Shown: piece after piece, positions 16,914-24,174 of the stretch | Numbering within the stretch: position 1 is the first letter of the stretch | How the letters are laid out: each line of letters starts with the position of its first letter | NCBI GenBank assembly: GCA_937967375.1 | Contig: CALCJF010000086.1 | Coordinates: 1 to 25,178 of the forward strand | Length of the DNA: 25,178 nucleotides | Reading direction: 5' to 3' | DNA from: an uncultured Leucobacter sp. | Lineage (GTDB): Bacteria > Actinomycetota > Actinomycetes > Actinomycetales > Microbacteriaceae | Program-made: the position numbers and the translations under genes | The notes under the pieces: generated by a model | Told to the model about the DNA's origin: nothing | The model's input: only the letters and a program-made list of their open reading frames with translations | Database searches by the model: none

Positions 16914-17276
16914 TTACTTCTCGCTTTCGTGTGTTGCGTCGCTCTGTGCGGCGCGAAGCTTGTCAATGTGTTGTGAGAGAAACCCCCAGGTGCTCCAGAA
17001 CTCGGCGAGATAGTCGGCCCCGCCCGCGTTCAACGAATACACCTTGCGTGGCGGCCCCTTCTCCGAAGGCACTTTCTCGACGTCGACAAGGCCGCGCTGT
17101 TCGATGCGCACGAGCAGCGCATAGACGGTGCCCTCGGCGATGTCTTCGAATCCCTCATCGCGCAGTCTTGCGGTGATCTCGTAGCCGTACGCCGGTTGTT
17201 TCTCGAGGATCGCCAGCACGATCCCCTCGAGCGTGCCTTTGAGCATCTCGGTCAGTTGCTTGCTCTTACCAGCCAT
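16914..17276 (-). CDS. PadR-family transcriptional repressor
   Basis: A 120-residue winged-helix regulator of the PadR family, which usually represses nearby exporter genes until a toxic ligand binds. The N-terminal winged helix includes LKGTLEGIVLAILEKQPAYGYEI and the wing EGTVYALLVRIEQRGLVDVEKV, and a C-terminal dimerisation helix (ADYLAEFWSTWGFLSQHIDKL) follows. An upstream in-frame start would add 12 residues. The ATG at 17276 is preferred because GGAGG lies 5 nt before it. It leads the operon with the DUF1048, ATPase and permease genes. A palindrome over the -10 box upstream suggests self-repression. Confidence 0.93.
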   Translation of the reverse strand: MAGKSKQLTEMLKGTLEGIVLAILEKQPAYGYEITARLRDEGFEDIAEGTVYALLVRIEQRGLVDVEKVPSEKGPPRKVYSLNAGGADYLAEFWSTWGFLSQHIDKLRAAQSDATHESEK

Positions 17277-17338
17277 CGCCACCTCCCTCCTTCGAGAGCA
17301 GCTGATCTCCAAGAAAGGGAGCTACTCAACATTACTGA

Positions 17339-17378
17339 TTACTAGTACATAGTAACGCTGAGTATTGGTATTTAGCAA
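17339..17378 (-). promoter_or_regulatory. padR operon promoter with overlapping palindrome
   Basis: On the minus strand TTGCTA (17373-17378) and TACTAT (17349-17354) are 18 nt apart and make a plausible promoter. A perfect inverted repeat TTACTA/TAGTAA with a 5-nt spacer (17339-17355) covers the -10 box. It is a likely PadR operator. This stretch is AT-rich against its surroundings. Confidence 0.55.
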
Positions 17379-17413
17379 CACCAAGTAGCGACGTGAAGCC
17401 ACGCCACTGGAAA

Positions 17414-17446
17414 CGCGGGATCAACCGGCCGGCGACAACACCCGCG
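17414..17446 (-). terminator. Stem-loop around the pdxH-like stop codon
   Basis: A perfect 6-bp stem, CGCGGG (17414-17419) with CCCGCG (17441-17446), encloses the stop codon at 17421-17423 and an inner palindrome CCGGCCGG. It has no U-tract. This is weaker than the other stop-spanning stems in the window. Confidence 0.35.
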
Positions 17447-17981
17447 AGTGCATCCAACCCTCACCGTCACGGCGATACTCGATGCGGGTATGGTTTCGGT
17501 CGAGCTTGGCTTGCATGAACTCGAACTCGTCGGGTCGCAGGGCGTATCGCTGCCAGTCAGGGTTGGGCTCGCCCGCGTAGCTCGGCCGGCCCACCCAATC
17601 AAGCTGCGAGGCTGCTTCGCTCAGCGAGATCGCGTCGCCTGTGACGCGCACCTGGCGCCCCGACTCGCGCCAGAAGAACACGAACGAAATTCTAGGGTTC
17701 GCCGCGATCTCAACGCCCTTTCGCGAGCTGCGATGCGTGGAAAAGTGATACCCCGCCTCGTCAACATCTTTCAGAATGAGCATGCGCCCGATCGGCGTGC
17801 CGTCGGGCCGCGAGGTGAGCATCGTCATCGCATGCGGTTGCCTGGCGCCACTCTCGATCGCATCGTTCAGCCAATCGAGAAATAGCTCGTCCGGCGAGTC
17901 AGGCAGGCCCGCCTCGAGCAGCACCGGCAGGGGCTCAGGAAAAGCGGGAAGCTGGCGCAGAAGTGATTCGAGCTCGCTCAT
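17421..17981 (-). CDS. Pyridoxamine 5'-phosphate oxidase-like FMN protein
   Basis: A 186-residue flavin-binding split-barrel protein related to PdxH, which oxidises pyridoxine or pyridoxamine phosphate to pyridoxal phosphate using FMN and oxygen. The strongest match to PdxH is IGRMLILKDVDEAGYHFSTHRSSRKGVEIAANP, followed by SFVFFWRESGRQVRVTG. The substrate-binding RxH of PdxH appears as RNH in KLDRNHTRIEYRR. It is shorter than E. coli PdxH (218) and its ending differs, so it could instead be a PhzG-like oxidase. The ATG at 17981 has TAGGCT 7 nt upstream, a leaderless arrangement. It stands alone between the padR operon and the tetR gene. Confidence 0.82.
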   Translation of the reverse strand: MSELESLLRQLPAFPEPLPVLLEAGLPDSPDELFLDWLNDAIESGARQPHAMTMLTSRPDGTPIGRMLILKDVDEAGYHFSTHRSSRKGVEIAANPRISFVFFWRESGRQVRVTGDAISLSEAASQLDWVGRPSYAGEPNPDWQRYALRPDEFEFMQAKLDRNHTRIEYRRDGEGWMHSRVLSPAG

Positions 17982-17988
17982 GCCCTTC

Positions 17989-17994
17989 AGCCTA
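17989..17994 (-). promoter_or_regulatory. Leaderless -10 box of the pdxH-like gene
   Basis: TAGGCT on the minus strand, 7 nt before the ATG at 17981, is the same hexamer and spacing as at the nitroreductase-type gene. It lies 7 bp after the tetR stop codon. Confidence 0.5.
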
Positions 17995-18001
17995 CGCCGC
18001 T

Positions 18002-18622
18002 TCAGTCAAGCTGCCTCTCGGCGACCGGCGGTGCAGTGGCGGGAAGCACGGTCGCGAGAATCTCGCGCAGCAGCTCCTTCGGCAGCGGCGCTTCGTTGAC
18101 CGATGCGTGCATAGTTGCCCCATCCATAATGAGCACCACGCCACGGGCCACCACGGGACCAAGCGTAGGCGTAAGCATATTGACGATCCCATCGGCCCAA
18201 TGGTTCGCCAGTGGCCGCAACACGGGGTCCGCGTTCGCCGCGACCATCAGCTCGATCGAGATGCGCACGAGCTCGTGCTGGTCGAGAAACTCGGCGATGT
18301 CTTCGGTCAGACTCTCGGCAGTGACACCCTCGGCCTCGAGCCTGGCACGAGTCGAGGCGAGATCCTCTTCGAGCAATTCAGACATCTCGGTAAGACCAGC
18401 CTTGCGCAATTCGTCGAGGTTCGCGAAGTATCTGGTGGTCGAACCAAGCGACACCCCGGCGCGCTGAGCAACGAGGCGGTGAGTGAGCTTCGCGAGGCCC
18501 ACTTCGGGGATCAGTTCGGCGGCAGCGCGCACGAGCTGACGCCGACGCCCCTCGGGGTCATGGCGCCCAGAGGGCACCACCTCGCCCGGGGCGCCCTGCT
18601 CGAAATGTCGCTCAGTGTTCAT
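18002..18622 (-). CDS. TetR-family transcriptional regulator
   Basis: A 206-residue repressor of the TetR family. The helix-turn-helix spans about 26-70 (RRQLVRAAAELIPEVGLAKL, then HRLVAQRAGVSLGSTTRYFANLDEL); the rest is the helical ligand and dimer domain. It is divergent from the 14-TM MFS exporter and very likely represses both genes through the paired palindromes between them. The ligand is presumably an exporter substrate. No Shine-Dalgarno precedes the ATG; a TAAGAT box (18632-18637) ends 9 nt before it, which would give a nearly leaderless transcript. Confidence 0.93.
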   Translation of the reverse strand: MNTERHFEQGAPGEVVPSGRHDPEGRRRQLVRAAAELIPEVGLAKLTHRLVAQRAGVSLGSTTRYFANLDELRKAGLTEMSELLEEDLASTRARLEAEGVTAESLTEDIAEFLDQHELVRISIELMVAANADPVLRPLANHWADGIVNMLTPTLGPVVARGVVLIMDGATMHASVNEAPLPKELLREILATVLPATAPPVAERQLD

Positions 18623-18640
18623 CGCACCACCATCTTACAT

Positions 18641-18679
18641 ATGGTACAAATGTACTGTACTTATGGTACGTCTGTACCG
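18641..18679. promoter_or_regulatory. Paired TetR operators between tetR and MFS gene
   Basis: Two similar palindromic boxes follow the pattern ATGGTAC-NNN-TGTAC(T/C)G: 18641-18657 and 18663-18679. The second has a perfect GGTAC/GTACC inverted repeat with a 4-nt spacer. Their centres are 22 bp apart, two helical turns, so two dimers would bind the same DNA face and control both divergent genes. Confidence 0.7.
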
Positions 18680-18716
18680 TATTGAATTTCGATTACACAC
18701 TCAGCTCAGGAAGATC

Positions 18717-20258
18717 ATGAACGCGAACCCCGCCGGCCGCACCGCAACACTCACGAAGGGCCGCCGGTGGGCCGCCCTGGCGGTGTTGACCGCAAGCCTG
18801 CTGGTGATCACGATGGACATGACCATCCTGAACATTGCGCTCCCCGAACTCGCGGGCGAATTGCAGCCGACCGCCGAGCAGCAACTGTGGATCATCGATA
18901 TCTACTCGCTCGTTCTGGCGGGCCTGCTCGTTTCGTGGTCAGCGATCGCCGATCGCTGGGGCCGCAAACGCATGCTCATGCTCGGCTATTCGATCTTCGC
19001 CCTCGCCTCGCTGCTCGTGCTCTTCGCAGACACCGCCGAGGCCGTGATCACGATTCGCGGCCTGCTGGGCGTCGGCGGTGCCATGATCATGCCGAACACG
19101 CTCTCGCTCATCCGCGTCATCTTCACCGACGGCAAGGAACGCGCGACCGCGCTCGGCATCTGGGCTGCGGTATCGGGGCTTGGTGCCGCCGTCGGACCGC
19201 TCGTTGGTGGGCTGCTGCTCGAGTATTTCTCGTGGCACGCCGCGTTTCTCGTGAACGTACCGCTCATGGTCGGCGCGATCATCGCCGGCATCGTCTTTTT
19301 GCCAGAATCTCGAGTCGCGAGCCCCGGCAAGTGGGACGCGCTCGCGGCGCTGCTTTCGTTCATCGGAATGATTCTGCTGGTCTGGGCGATCAAGCAATTC
19401 GGCAAGACGGCAAGCTTCGTAGTTCCCGAAGCGTGGATCGCGGTCGCGATCGCCACAGTTGCGCTGACATGGTTCGTAATTCGTTGCGTGCGAAGTGACG
19501 CTCCTCTGCTCGACCTGCGCCTCTTTCACAGCAGGCCGTTCTCGGCCGGAATCATCGCCGCATTTGGGACAACATTCTCGATGGTTGCCGCGCTACTGCT
19601 GGTCGCACAGTGGCTGCAGCTTGTCGACGGCGCCACCCCGATCGAAGCCGGGATTCGCATGATGCCGCTGGCCATCACCGGCGCTATCGCCTCGATGCTG
19701 GCGCCCGCGGTCTCGCGATCCATCGGCGCGCGGGCTGTGCTCGCCGGCGGGCTTGGCCTCGCGGCCATCGGCATGCTCTACCTCGGCGTCGCAGGCTCTG
19801 AGCTGAACCTCGCCGGAGTCATCATTGCGACGAGCCTGATCGGCGCTGGCACTGGATCGCTCGCAATCGCCTCCGCGATGATCATGGCAGGCTCGCCCGT
19901 TGAAAAAGCGGGTAACGCGGGCGCGCTCGAAGAGACCTCGTACGAGTTCGGTGCGACGCTCGGCGTCGCGATCCTCGGATCAATTTCTGCCCTGATCTAT
20001 CGTTTTCAGCTCGCTATCGATCCCACGACGCAGGGATTCGATAACGAACTGCTTGCTGGCGCGAAGGAATCGCTCGGTGCCGCTGTCGTGCTCGGCGAGC
20101 AAGCCGGTGCCCCGGAGCTTATCGAGAGCGCGAGCTCTGCCTTCGTGAGCTCGCTTCAGGCTGCGGGGTATGCGGGAGGCCTGTTCATGCTCGCCGTTGC
20201 GGTGCTCGTATTCGTGCTCGTGCCGAAGGGCACCGACGTGGAGGGCGTGGAGCACTAG
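18717..20258 (+). CDS. MFS drug exporter, DHA2 (14-TM, QacA/SmvA-like)
   Basis: A proton-driven multidrug exporter of 513 residues. It has about 14 hydrophobic segments, the first being WAALAVLTASLLVITMDMTI. The family motif MDMTILNIALP follows (around 31-41), and motif A is seen as DRWGRKRMLMLG. GLGAAVGPLVGG resembles the antiporter motif C. A longer reading from 18615 is rejected: it would cross the operators, while ATG at 18717 has AGGA 5 nt upstream. The divergent tetR gene and shared operators indicate induction by its substrate. The stop codon lies in a 10-bp stem that probably ends the transcript. Confidence 0.93.
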   Translation: MNANPAGRTATLTKGRRWAALAVLTASLLVITMDMTILNIALPELAGELQPTAEQQLWIIDIYSLVLAGLLVSWSAIADRWGRKRMLMLGYSIFALASLLVLFADTAEAVITIRGLLGVGGAMIMPNTLSLIRVIFTDGKERATALGIWAAVSGLGAAVGPLVGGLLLEYFSWHAAFLVNVPLMVGAIIAGIVFLPESRVASPGKWDALAALLSFIGMILLVWAIKQFGKTASFVVPEAWIAVAIATVALTWFVIRCVRSDAPLLDLRLFHSRPFSAGIIAAFGTTFSMVAALLLVAQWLQLVDGATPIEAGIRMMPLAITGAIASMLAPAVSRSIGARAVLAGGLGLAAIGMLYLGVAGSELNLAGVIIATSLIGAGTGSLAIASAMIMAGSPVEKAGNAGALEETSYEFGATLGVAILGSISALIYRFQLAIDPTTQGFDNELLAGAKESLGAAVVLGEQAGAPELIESASSAFVSSLQAAGYAGGLFMLAVAVLVFVLVPKGTDVEGVEH

Positions 20259-20284
20259 GCGCTCGGCGCCGGACCCTAGTGCTC
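20250..20284 (+). terminator. Stop-spanning stem-loop of the DHA2 exporter gene
   Basis: A perfect 10-bp stem, GAGCACTAGG (20250-20259) with CCTAGTGCTC (20275-20284), has the TAG stop in its left arm. A small GC hairpin can form in the loop. There is no U-tract. Confidence 0.6.
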
Positions 20285-20333
20285 GGCCGCAGCGCGCAAA
20301 CTGGCCGCGCGGCACTGCTACGCTGGGTCCTGC

Positions 20334-20406
20334 GCCTCCGTAGCTCAGGGGATAGAGCAGCGGCCTTCTAATCCGCTGGTCGTAGGTTCGAATCCTACCG
20401 GGGGCA
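20334..20406 (+). tRNA. tRNA-Arg (anticodon UCU)
   Basis: A full cloverleaf of 73 nt. The acceptor stem is GCCTCCG with CGGGGGC and discriminator A; the T arm is GTAGG-TTCGAAT-CCTAC. The anticodon TCT is at 20367-20369 in the loop CTTCTAA, so it reads AGA/AGG arginine codons, which are rare in such GC-rich genomes. The last anticodon-stem pair (C20364-T20372) is a mismatch. CCA is not encoded. The upstream 75 bp show no clear promoter. Confidence 0.95.
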
Positions 20407-20450
20407 CTGAACTGGCAGGTTCGAACTTCGCGCGTTCAGGTCGGGGGCAC
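20407..20450 (+). repeat. Partial repeat of tRNA 3' end and 6-bp stem
   Basis: Just after the tRNA, GGTTCGAA (20418-20425) and CGGGGGCAC (20442-20450) repeat two pieces of its T-arm and 3' end (20385-20392 and 20399-20407), now 10 bp farther apart. CTGAAC/GTTCAG (20407-20412 and 20434-20439) could form a stem and act in termination. It may be a decayed attachment site or chance. Confidence 0.35.
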
Positions 20451-20514
20451 GGCTTGAGCTCCGACTACATCTGCGGCCCTGCTCTCCCCCGGGCCAAGGC
20501 TCAGCGGAGCATGA

Positions 20515-20540
20515 GATCGCGGTCACGAGCCCCCGCGATC
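20515..20540 (-). terminator. Stop-spanning stem-loop of the hydrolase gene
   Basis: A perfect 8-bp stem, GATCGCGG (20515-20522) with CCGCGATC (20533-20540), has the hydrolase TGA at the edge of its 10-nt loop. There is no U-tract. Confidence 0.5.
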
Positions 20541-21692
20541 GGTTAGGACCGCCCCGGTGAAGGCTTCAATCCCGTCCACCACTGCTTCAAACCGCGCCGA
20601 CGAGAACACGTCGAATGAGTGCTGACCTCCGGGGAGCTCGACATACACCACGGTGTTGCGCCCCTCGCCGCCTACCAAACTCGTGAAATCTCTGGCGGCC
20701 TCCACCGTCCCCCAGCCATCCTTGGTTCCGTGCGCGATGAACAGGGGCGGCGTGCGACCGGTGAAGTGCGCCTGCGGCTGCAGCAATGAGGGCGGTTGGG
20801 GCGGCGCCTCCCCGAAGTAGTGTCCGTAGTAGCCGTATAGCAGCACCGCACCGGTGATTTCGGTGTCGGCGCGTTCGAAGCCGGGCTGAAATTTCGGGTC
20901 GTTCGGCGTAAACGCGCAGAGGCCTGCCAGATTCGCCCCGGCCGAACTGCCAGCGACGAATAACCGCGTCGGATCCATGCCGTATGCGCGGCCGTGTTCG
21001 CGCGCCCACGCGATCACCTTCTTCGCGTCGATCTGATGCCCCGGGTACTTGGTTTCTGGGCGCAGTCGATAATTCGCGCTAATGCAGACCCAGCCGCGAC
21101 TCGCGAGCCGCGTCAGCAGGGGTCGCGCCTCTCGGCTTTTTCGCCCCGTGGTGAAGCCGCCTCCATGAAAGTAGACCATCACCGGCGCGCCATTGGGAGT
21201 ATCGCGGCGCCGGTAGATGTCGAGCAGATTACTGCGCCCAGCATCGCCATATGAGATGTTCTTGATACGCTCCACTCCCCGTCTCGACCGCAGAAACGGA
21301 AAGACGAGTATGCGAAGCCACTGGCGATGCCGCGGCAGTTGCGCCGTCACACGGCTTCGCCAGCCACTTGCCAGCCCTTGGTCCAGTGCTCGTGCGACGA
21401 CCCGGTCGCTGCGCACCCCGCGCCAGGCGACGATGGCGAGGCCGAGCACAACCATGCCGCAGTAGATGAGTGCGAACCTGCCTACTGCGTTGTCCAGATC
21501 ACCTTCCCAGGCCGCGAGAACCGTAGCCGCAACCAAGAAATACGTTGCGAGGAATGGCACTTCATTGATGATCATTCCGAAGAGCCAGCTCGACTTCGCC
21601 AACAGATTTGGGCGCCGGGGTGCAACGCAGGCGAAGAAGGTGCACCATGCCGCAATCGTTATCGTGATGATGTATCCGAGTGGCATCGTCAT
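20523..21692 (-). CDS. Membrane-anchored alpha/beta hydrolase (HSL/BD-FAE-like)
   Basis: A probable ester hydrolase of 389 residues. The first 95 residues hold three hydrophobic segments (LGYIITITIAAWCTFFACV, FLATYFLVAATVLAA, FALIYCGMVVLGLAIVAW) and anchor it in the membrane. The catalytic domain begins near 140. The oxyanion motif is HGGGF at 176-180, the nucleophile is S250 in GSSAG, the acid is probably D325 (HGTKDGW) and the base H358 (GGQHSFD). This matches the hormone-sensitive-lipase-like group, whose members cleave lipid or small esters. The substrate is unknown. The start has no clear Shine-Dalgarno; the M3 codon is an alternative. It diverges from the araC-type gene. The 276 bp between them hold an AACATGTT palindrome at 21796-21803 and no clear promoter. 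Confidence 0.87.
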   Translation of the reverse strand: MTMPLGYIITITIAAWCTFFACVAPRRPNLLAKSSWLFGMIINEVPFLATYFLVAATVLAAWEGDLDNAVGRFALIYCGMVVLGLAIVAWRGVRSDRVVARALDQGLASGWRSRVTAQLPRHRQWLRILVFPFLRSRRGVERIKNISYGDAGRSNLLDIYRRRDTPNGAPVMVYFHGGGFTTGRKSREARPLLTRLASRGWVCISANYRLRPETKYPGHQIDAKKVIAWAREHGRAYGMDPTRLFVAGSSAGANLAGLCAFTPNDPKFQPGFERADTEITGAVLLYGYYGHYFGEAPPQPPSLLQPQAHFTGRTPPLFIAHGTKDGWGTVEAARDFTSLVGGEGRNTVVYVELPGGQHSFDVFSSARFEAVVDGIEAFTGAVLTDRGGS

Positions 21693-21968
21693 GTTCGCTT
21701 CATCGCTTGTGGCTGCGCGCCCCCGCCTGTTGGCCCGGGCATCTCAAAGGGTGCGGACGCTCAGAGTGATTGCGAACGCGCCGTGGCTGGACTCTAACAT
21801 GTTGAAATGACCTGGCACTCGGGAAGAACCTTGGCGCGACGGCTCGGTCACCGCAGCAACAGATGATGGGCTTGAACGAGACCGGTGAGATGAGCCGATC
21901 AGACTGAACCCAAACTATCGGGCAGCGGCCTCGCCCGGCCGTCAGGATTGAACTCGAAGGGAGGCATC

Positions 21969-22835
21969 GTGATTATTGCACTCAACAGGCTGATCGACTT
22001 TGTCGAAGCGCACCTGTCGGAGGATCTCGAGATCGCGGCTTTGGCAGGCACGCTCGGCACTACCGAGTACCACCTGCGGCGAATGTTTTCGTCGCTCACG
22101 GGAATGCCACTGTCTGAGTATGTGCGACGACGGCGAATGACCGTCGCCGCGGCAGACGTGGTCGCGGGTGCTCCGCTGCTCGATATTGCCGTGCGATTCG
22201 GTTATGGATCCACGGAGGCCTTTGGGCGAGCCTTTCGATCCGTGCACGGGGCAAGCCCCGCTGACGTGCGAAGCAAAGGCGGCCCCCTTCGATCGCAACC
22301 GCAACTGAGGCTCCGCCTCACCGTAGAAGGAAACACTTCAATGGATACCCGAATTACCGACCGTCCGGCGTTTCAGCTCGTGGGTCACGCCGCCCGCGTG
22401 CAGCTTGTTCATGAGGGGTCAAATCCCCAGATCGAAGCGCACATCGCTTCGCTGCCTATGAGCGAACACGCTCGACTGAAAGCACTCGCAAACACTGACC
22501 CGGCGGGCCTGCTTCAGGTCAGCGCCGACGTCGACCCTGACTACACCGAGGGGAGCGAGCTCACCTATCTGCACGGCGTCGCTCTCGACGCGAACACGAC
22601 GGCACCCGAGGATCTCCATGTGATCGAGGTTCCCAGTGGCACGTGGGCAGTGTTCCGTACCAGCGGGCCTTACCCGGCCGCACTGCAAGACACCTACGCG
22701 GCAACGGCATCCGAATGGTTCCCGTCGAATCCCTGGCGCCTGCGACCAGGCCCGTCGATCGTCGCAATCCTTGACCGTGCTGAAGACTTCAGCACCGCAA
22801 CAACCGAGCTCTGGTTGCCGGTCGAGCGCGCGTAA
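21969..22835 (+). CDS. AraC-type regulator with C-terminal GyrI-like domain
   Basis: A 288-residue one-component regulator. The N-terminal AraC DNA-binding domain (about 1-105) has both helix-turn-helices: EDLEIAALAGTLGTTEYHLRRMFSSL and PLLDIAVRFGYGSTEAFGRAFRSVHG. The C-terminal GyrI-like effector domain (about 125-288) is the BmrR/SoxS-associated small-molecule pocket. It ends with VIEVPSGTWAVFRTSG and ELWLPVERA, as in this family. A longer reading from 21948 exists, but GTG at 21969 is preceded by GGGAGG with a 4-nt gap and gives the usual AraC start. An internal ATG at 22341 also has its own ribosome site. The MFS gene follows after 49 bp and is a likely target. Confidence 0.92.
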   Translation: MIIALNRLIDFVEAHLSEDLEIAALAGTLGTTEYHLRRMFSSLTGMPLSEYVRRRRMTVAAADVVAGAPLLDIAVRFGYGSTEAFGRAFRSVHGASPADVRSKGGPLRSQPQLRLRLTVEGNTSMDTRITDRPAFQLVGHAARVQLVHEGSNPQIEAHIASLPMSEHARLKALANTDPAGLLQVSADVDPDYTEGSELTYLHGVALDANTTAPEDLHVIEVPSGTWAVFRTSGPYPAALQDTYAATASEWFPSNPWRLRPGPSIVAILDRAEDFSTATTELWLPVERA

Positions 22836-22856
22836 ATAGGGGGCGGCGAACCGGCA
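22816..22856 (+). terminator. Stem-loop around the araC-type stop codon
   Basis: A perfect 7-bp stem, TGCCGGT (22816-22822) with ACCGGCA (22850-22856), encloses the TAA at 22833-22835 in a 27-nt loop. There is no U-tract. It would separate the regulator from the MFS gene, which has its own promoter. Confidence 0.35.
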
Positions 22857-22872
22857 GATAGCCGAGCCACCC

Positions 22873-22878
22873 TAGACT
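22873..22878 (+). promoter_or_regulatory. Leaderless -10 box of the second MFS gene
   Basis: TAGACT is followed by 6 nt and the GTG start at 22885. Hexamer, spacing and start (GTGACG) are the same as at the App1-type gene. Confidence 0.55.
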
Positions 22879-22884
22879 CGATGG

Positions 22885-24138
22885 GTGACGACACCCGCGA
22901 ATCCCGCAAAGACACCGAAACCCGCGAAGGCTCCCCTGCCATTCGAGGTGTGGGCGCTCGTCGCGGGCGGGTTCGCTGTCGCGCTCGGCTACGGCGTCGT
23001 CGCCCCCGCAATTCCTCAGTTCGCACTCGAGTTCGGGGTGTCGAGCTTCGCTGCATCGGCGATCGTCAGCGCTTTCGCGCTCATGCGACTCGTCTCTGCG
23101 CCCCTCGCGGGCTGGGCAGTCGCCCGCATGGGCGAGCGCCGCACATACACCATCGGCATTCTGATCGTCGCCGTCTCGACCGGTGCCGCGGCGCTCGCCG
23201 CAAACTACCCGCAGTTCGTTTTGCTGCGGGGCGCCGGAGGCGTCGGCTCAACGCTGTTCACGGTTGCGGCAACCGCGCTGCTCGCGAAGGTCAGCCCGGT
23301 CGAGTCTCGCGGCCGAGTGGCGAGCCTGAACGCCGCCGGATTTCTGCTCGGCGGGCTCTTCGGCCCGGTGCTCGGCGGTGTCGTCGCGGTGTTCGGCCTT
23401 CGCGCGCCGTTTGTCTTCTATTTCTTTACGCTGCTTGTGGCGGCTGCGATCGTGGCGATTGCGCTTCGAGGGTCGCAGGCCGCCGGCGCGCCCGGCGCCT
23501 CAGGGGCAAAAGGCTCTCAGCGCGGCTCGGGCACCAGCGCAGACACGGATACTGATCTGAACTTGAAGCGAGCGATGCTCGTGCCGCAGTTTCGCACCCT
23601 GCTGTTCTCGGTGTTCAGCTTCGGCTGGGCGTCATACGGGGTGCGCGTCTCGCTGATTCCGCTGCTGGTTGCGGTCACCTTCGGCGGTGATGCGACGATG
23701 GCCGCGTGGATCCTCGCCGCCTATGCTGCAGGAAACGCGATCTTCATCTTTCCCGCCGGCCGCTGGACCGACACGATCGGCCGCAAGCCCATGCTGGTCG
23801 TGGGGCTCTCAATACTTGCCGTGGCGTATGCCGCGGTGGGAATCGCACCGTCGCTGTGGGTGCTCGGCGCGATCATGCTCATTGCCGGAGCCGGGTCGGC
23901 GCTCGCGAACCCCGGCCAGCAGGCGGTGCTGGCAGACGTGCTCGCGAAGCGCCGCGGTGGCGGCCCTGTCGCGGCCTACTCGATGGCGAGCGATCTCGGC
24001 GGCGTGCTCGGCCCGGCGCTCGCAGGCCTCGTCGTCGACCTCGCGGGCTTCAGCTGGGCGTTCGTGCTCACCGCGGTGTTGCTCGCCGCGGCGGCCGGCG
24101 TCTGGTCGCTGAGCCGCGACTCACGATCGCTGGCTTAG
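22885..24138 (+). CDS. MFS transporter, 12-TM (DHA1-like drug exporter)
   Basis: A 417-residue proton-linked transporter with about 12 hydrophobic segments split by a central hydrophilic loop (about 198-230, GSQAAGAPGASGAKGSQRG). Motif A variants are GWAVARMGERRTYTIG in the first half and GRWTDTIGRKPMLVVG in the second. GFLLGGLFGPVLGG resembles the antiporter motif C, which favours drug export. The GTG at 22885 is taken as the start because of its leaderless promoter. It follows an AraC/GyrI-like regulator in the same direction, which may sense its substrate. It is convergent with def and ends in a stop-spanning stem. The substrate is unknown. Confidence 0.92.
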   Translation: MTTPANPAKTPKPAKAPLPFEVWALVAGGFAVALGYGVVAPAIPQFALEFGVSSFAASAIVSAFALMRLVSAPLAGWAVARMGERRTYTIGILIVAVSTGAAALAANYPQFVLLRGAGGVGSTLFTVAATALLAKVSPVESRGRVASLNAAGFLLGGLFGPVLGGVVAVFGLRAPFVFYFFTLLVAAAIVAIALRGSQAAGAPGASGAKGSQRGSGTSADTDTDLNLKRAMLVPQFRTLLFSVFSFGWASYGVRVSLIPLLVAVTFGGDATMAAWILAAYAAGNAIFIFPAGRWTDTIGRKPMLVVGLSILAVAYAAVGIAPSLWVLGAIMLIAGAGSALANPGQQAVLADVLAKRRGGGPVAAYSMASDLGGVLGPALAGLVVDLAGFSWAFVLTAVLLAAAAGVWSLSRDSRSLA

Positions 24139-24156
24139 GCGCGGCGAAGCCAGCGA
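24127..24156 (+). terminator. Stop-spanning stem-loop of the second MFS gene
   Basis: A perfect 10-bp stem, TCGCTGGCTT (24127-24136) with AAGCCAGCGA (24147-24156), has the TAG stop at the arm-loop junction. The loop is 10 nt and no U-tract follows. A smaller TAGCC/GGCTA stem at 24161-24177 reaches the def stop on the other strand. Confidence 0.6.
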
Positions 24157-24174
24157 AGAATAGCCTTCAAACGG

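Noticed and set aside
20360..20376. tRNA-Arg as a pseudogene because of a C-T mismatch in the anticodon stem
   Set aside because: All other stems, the loops and the anticodon are intact; a mismatch at the bottom of the anticodon stem is tolerated in functional tRNAs.
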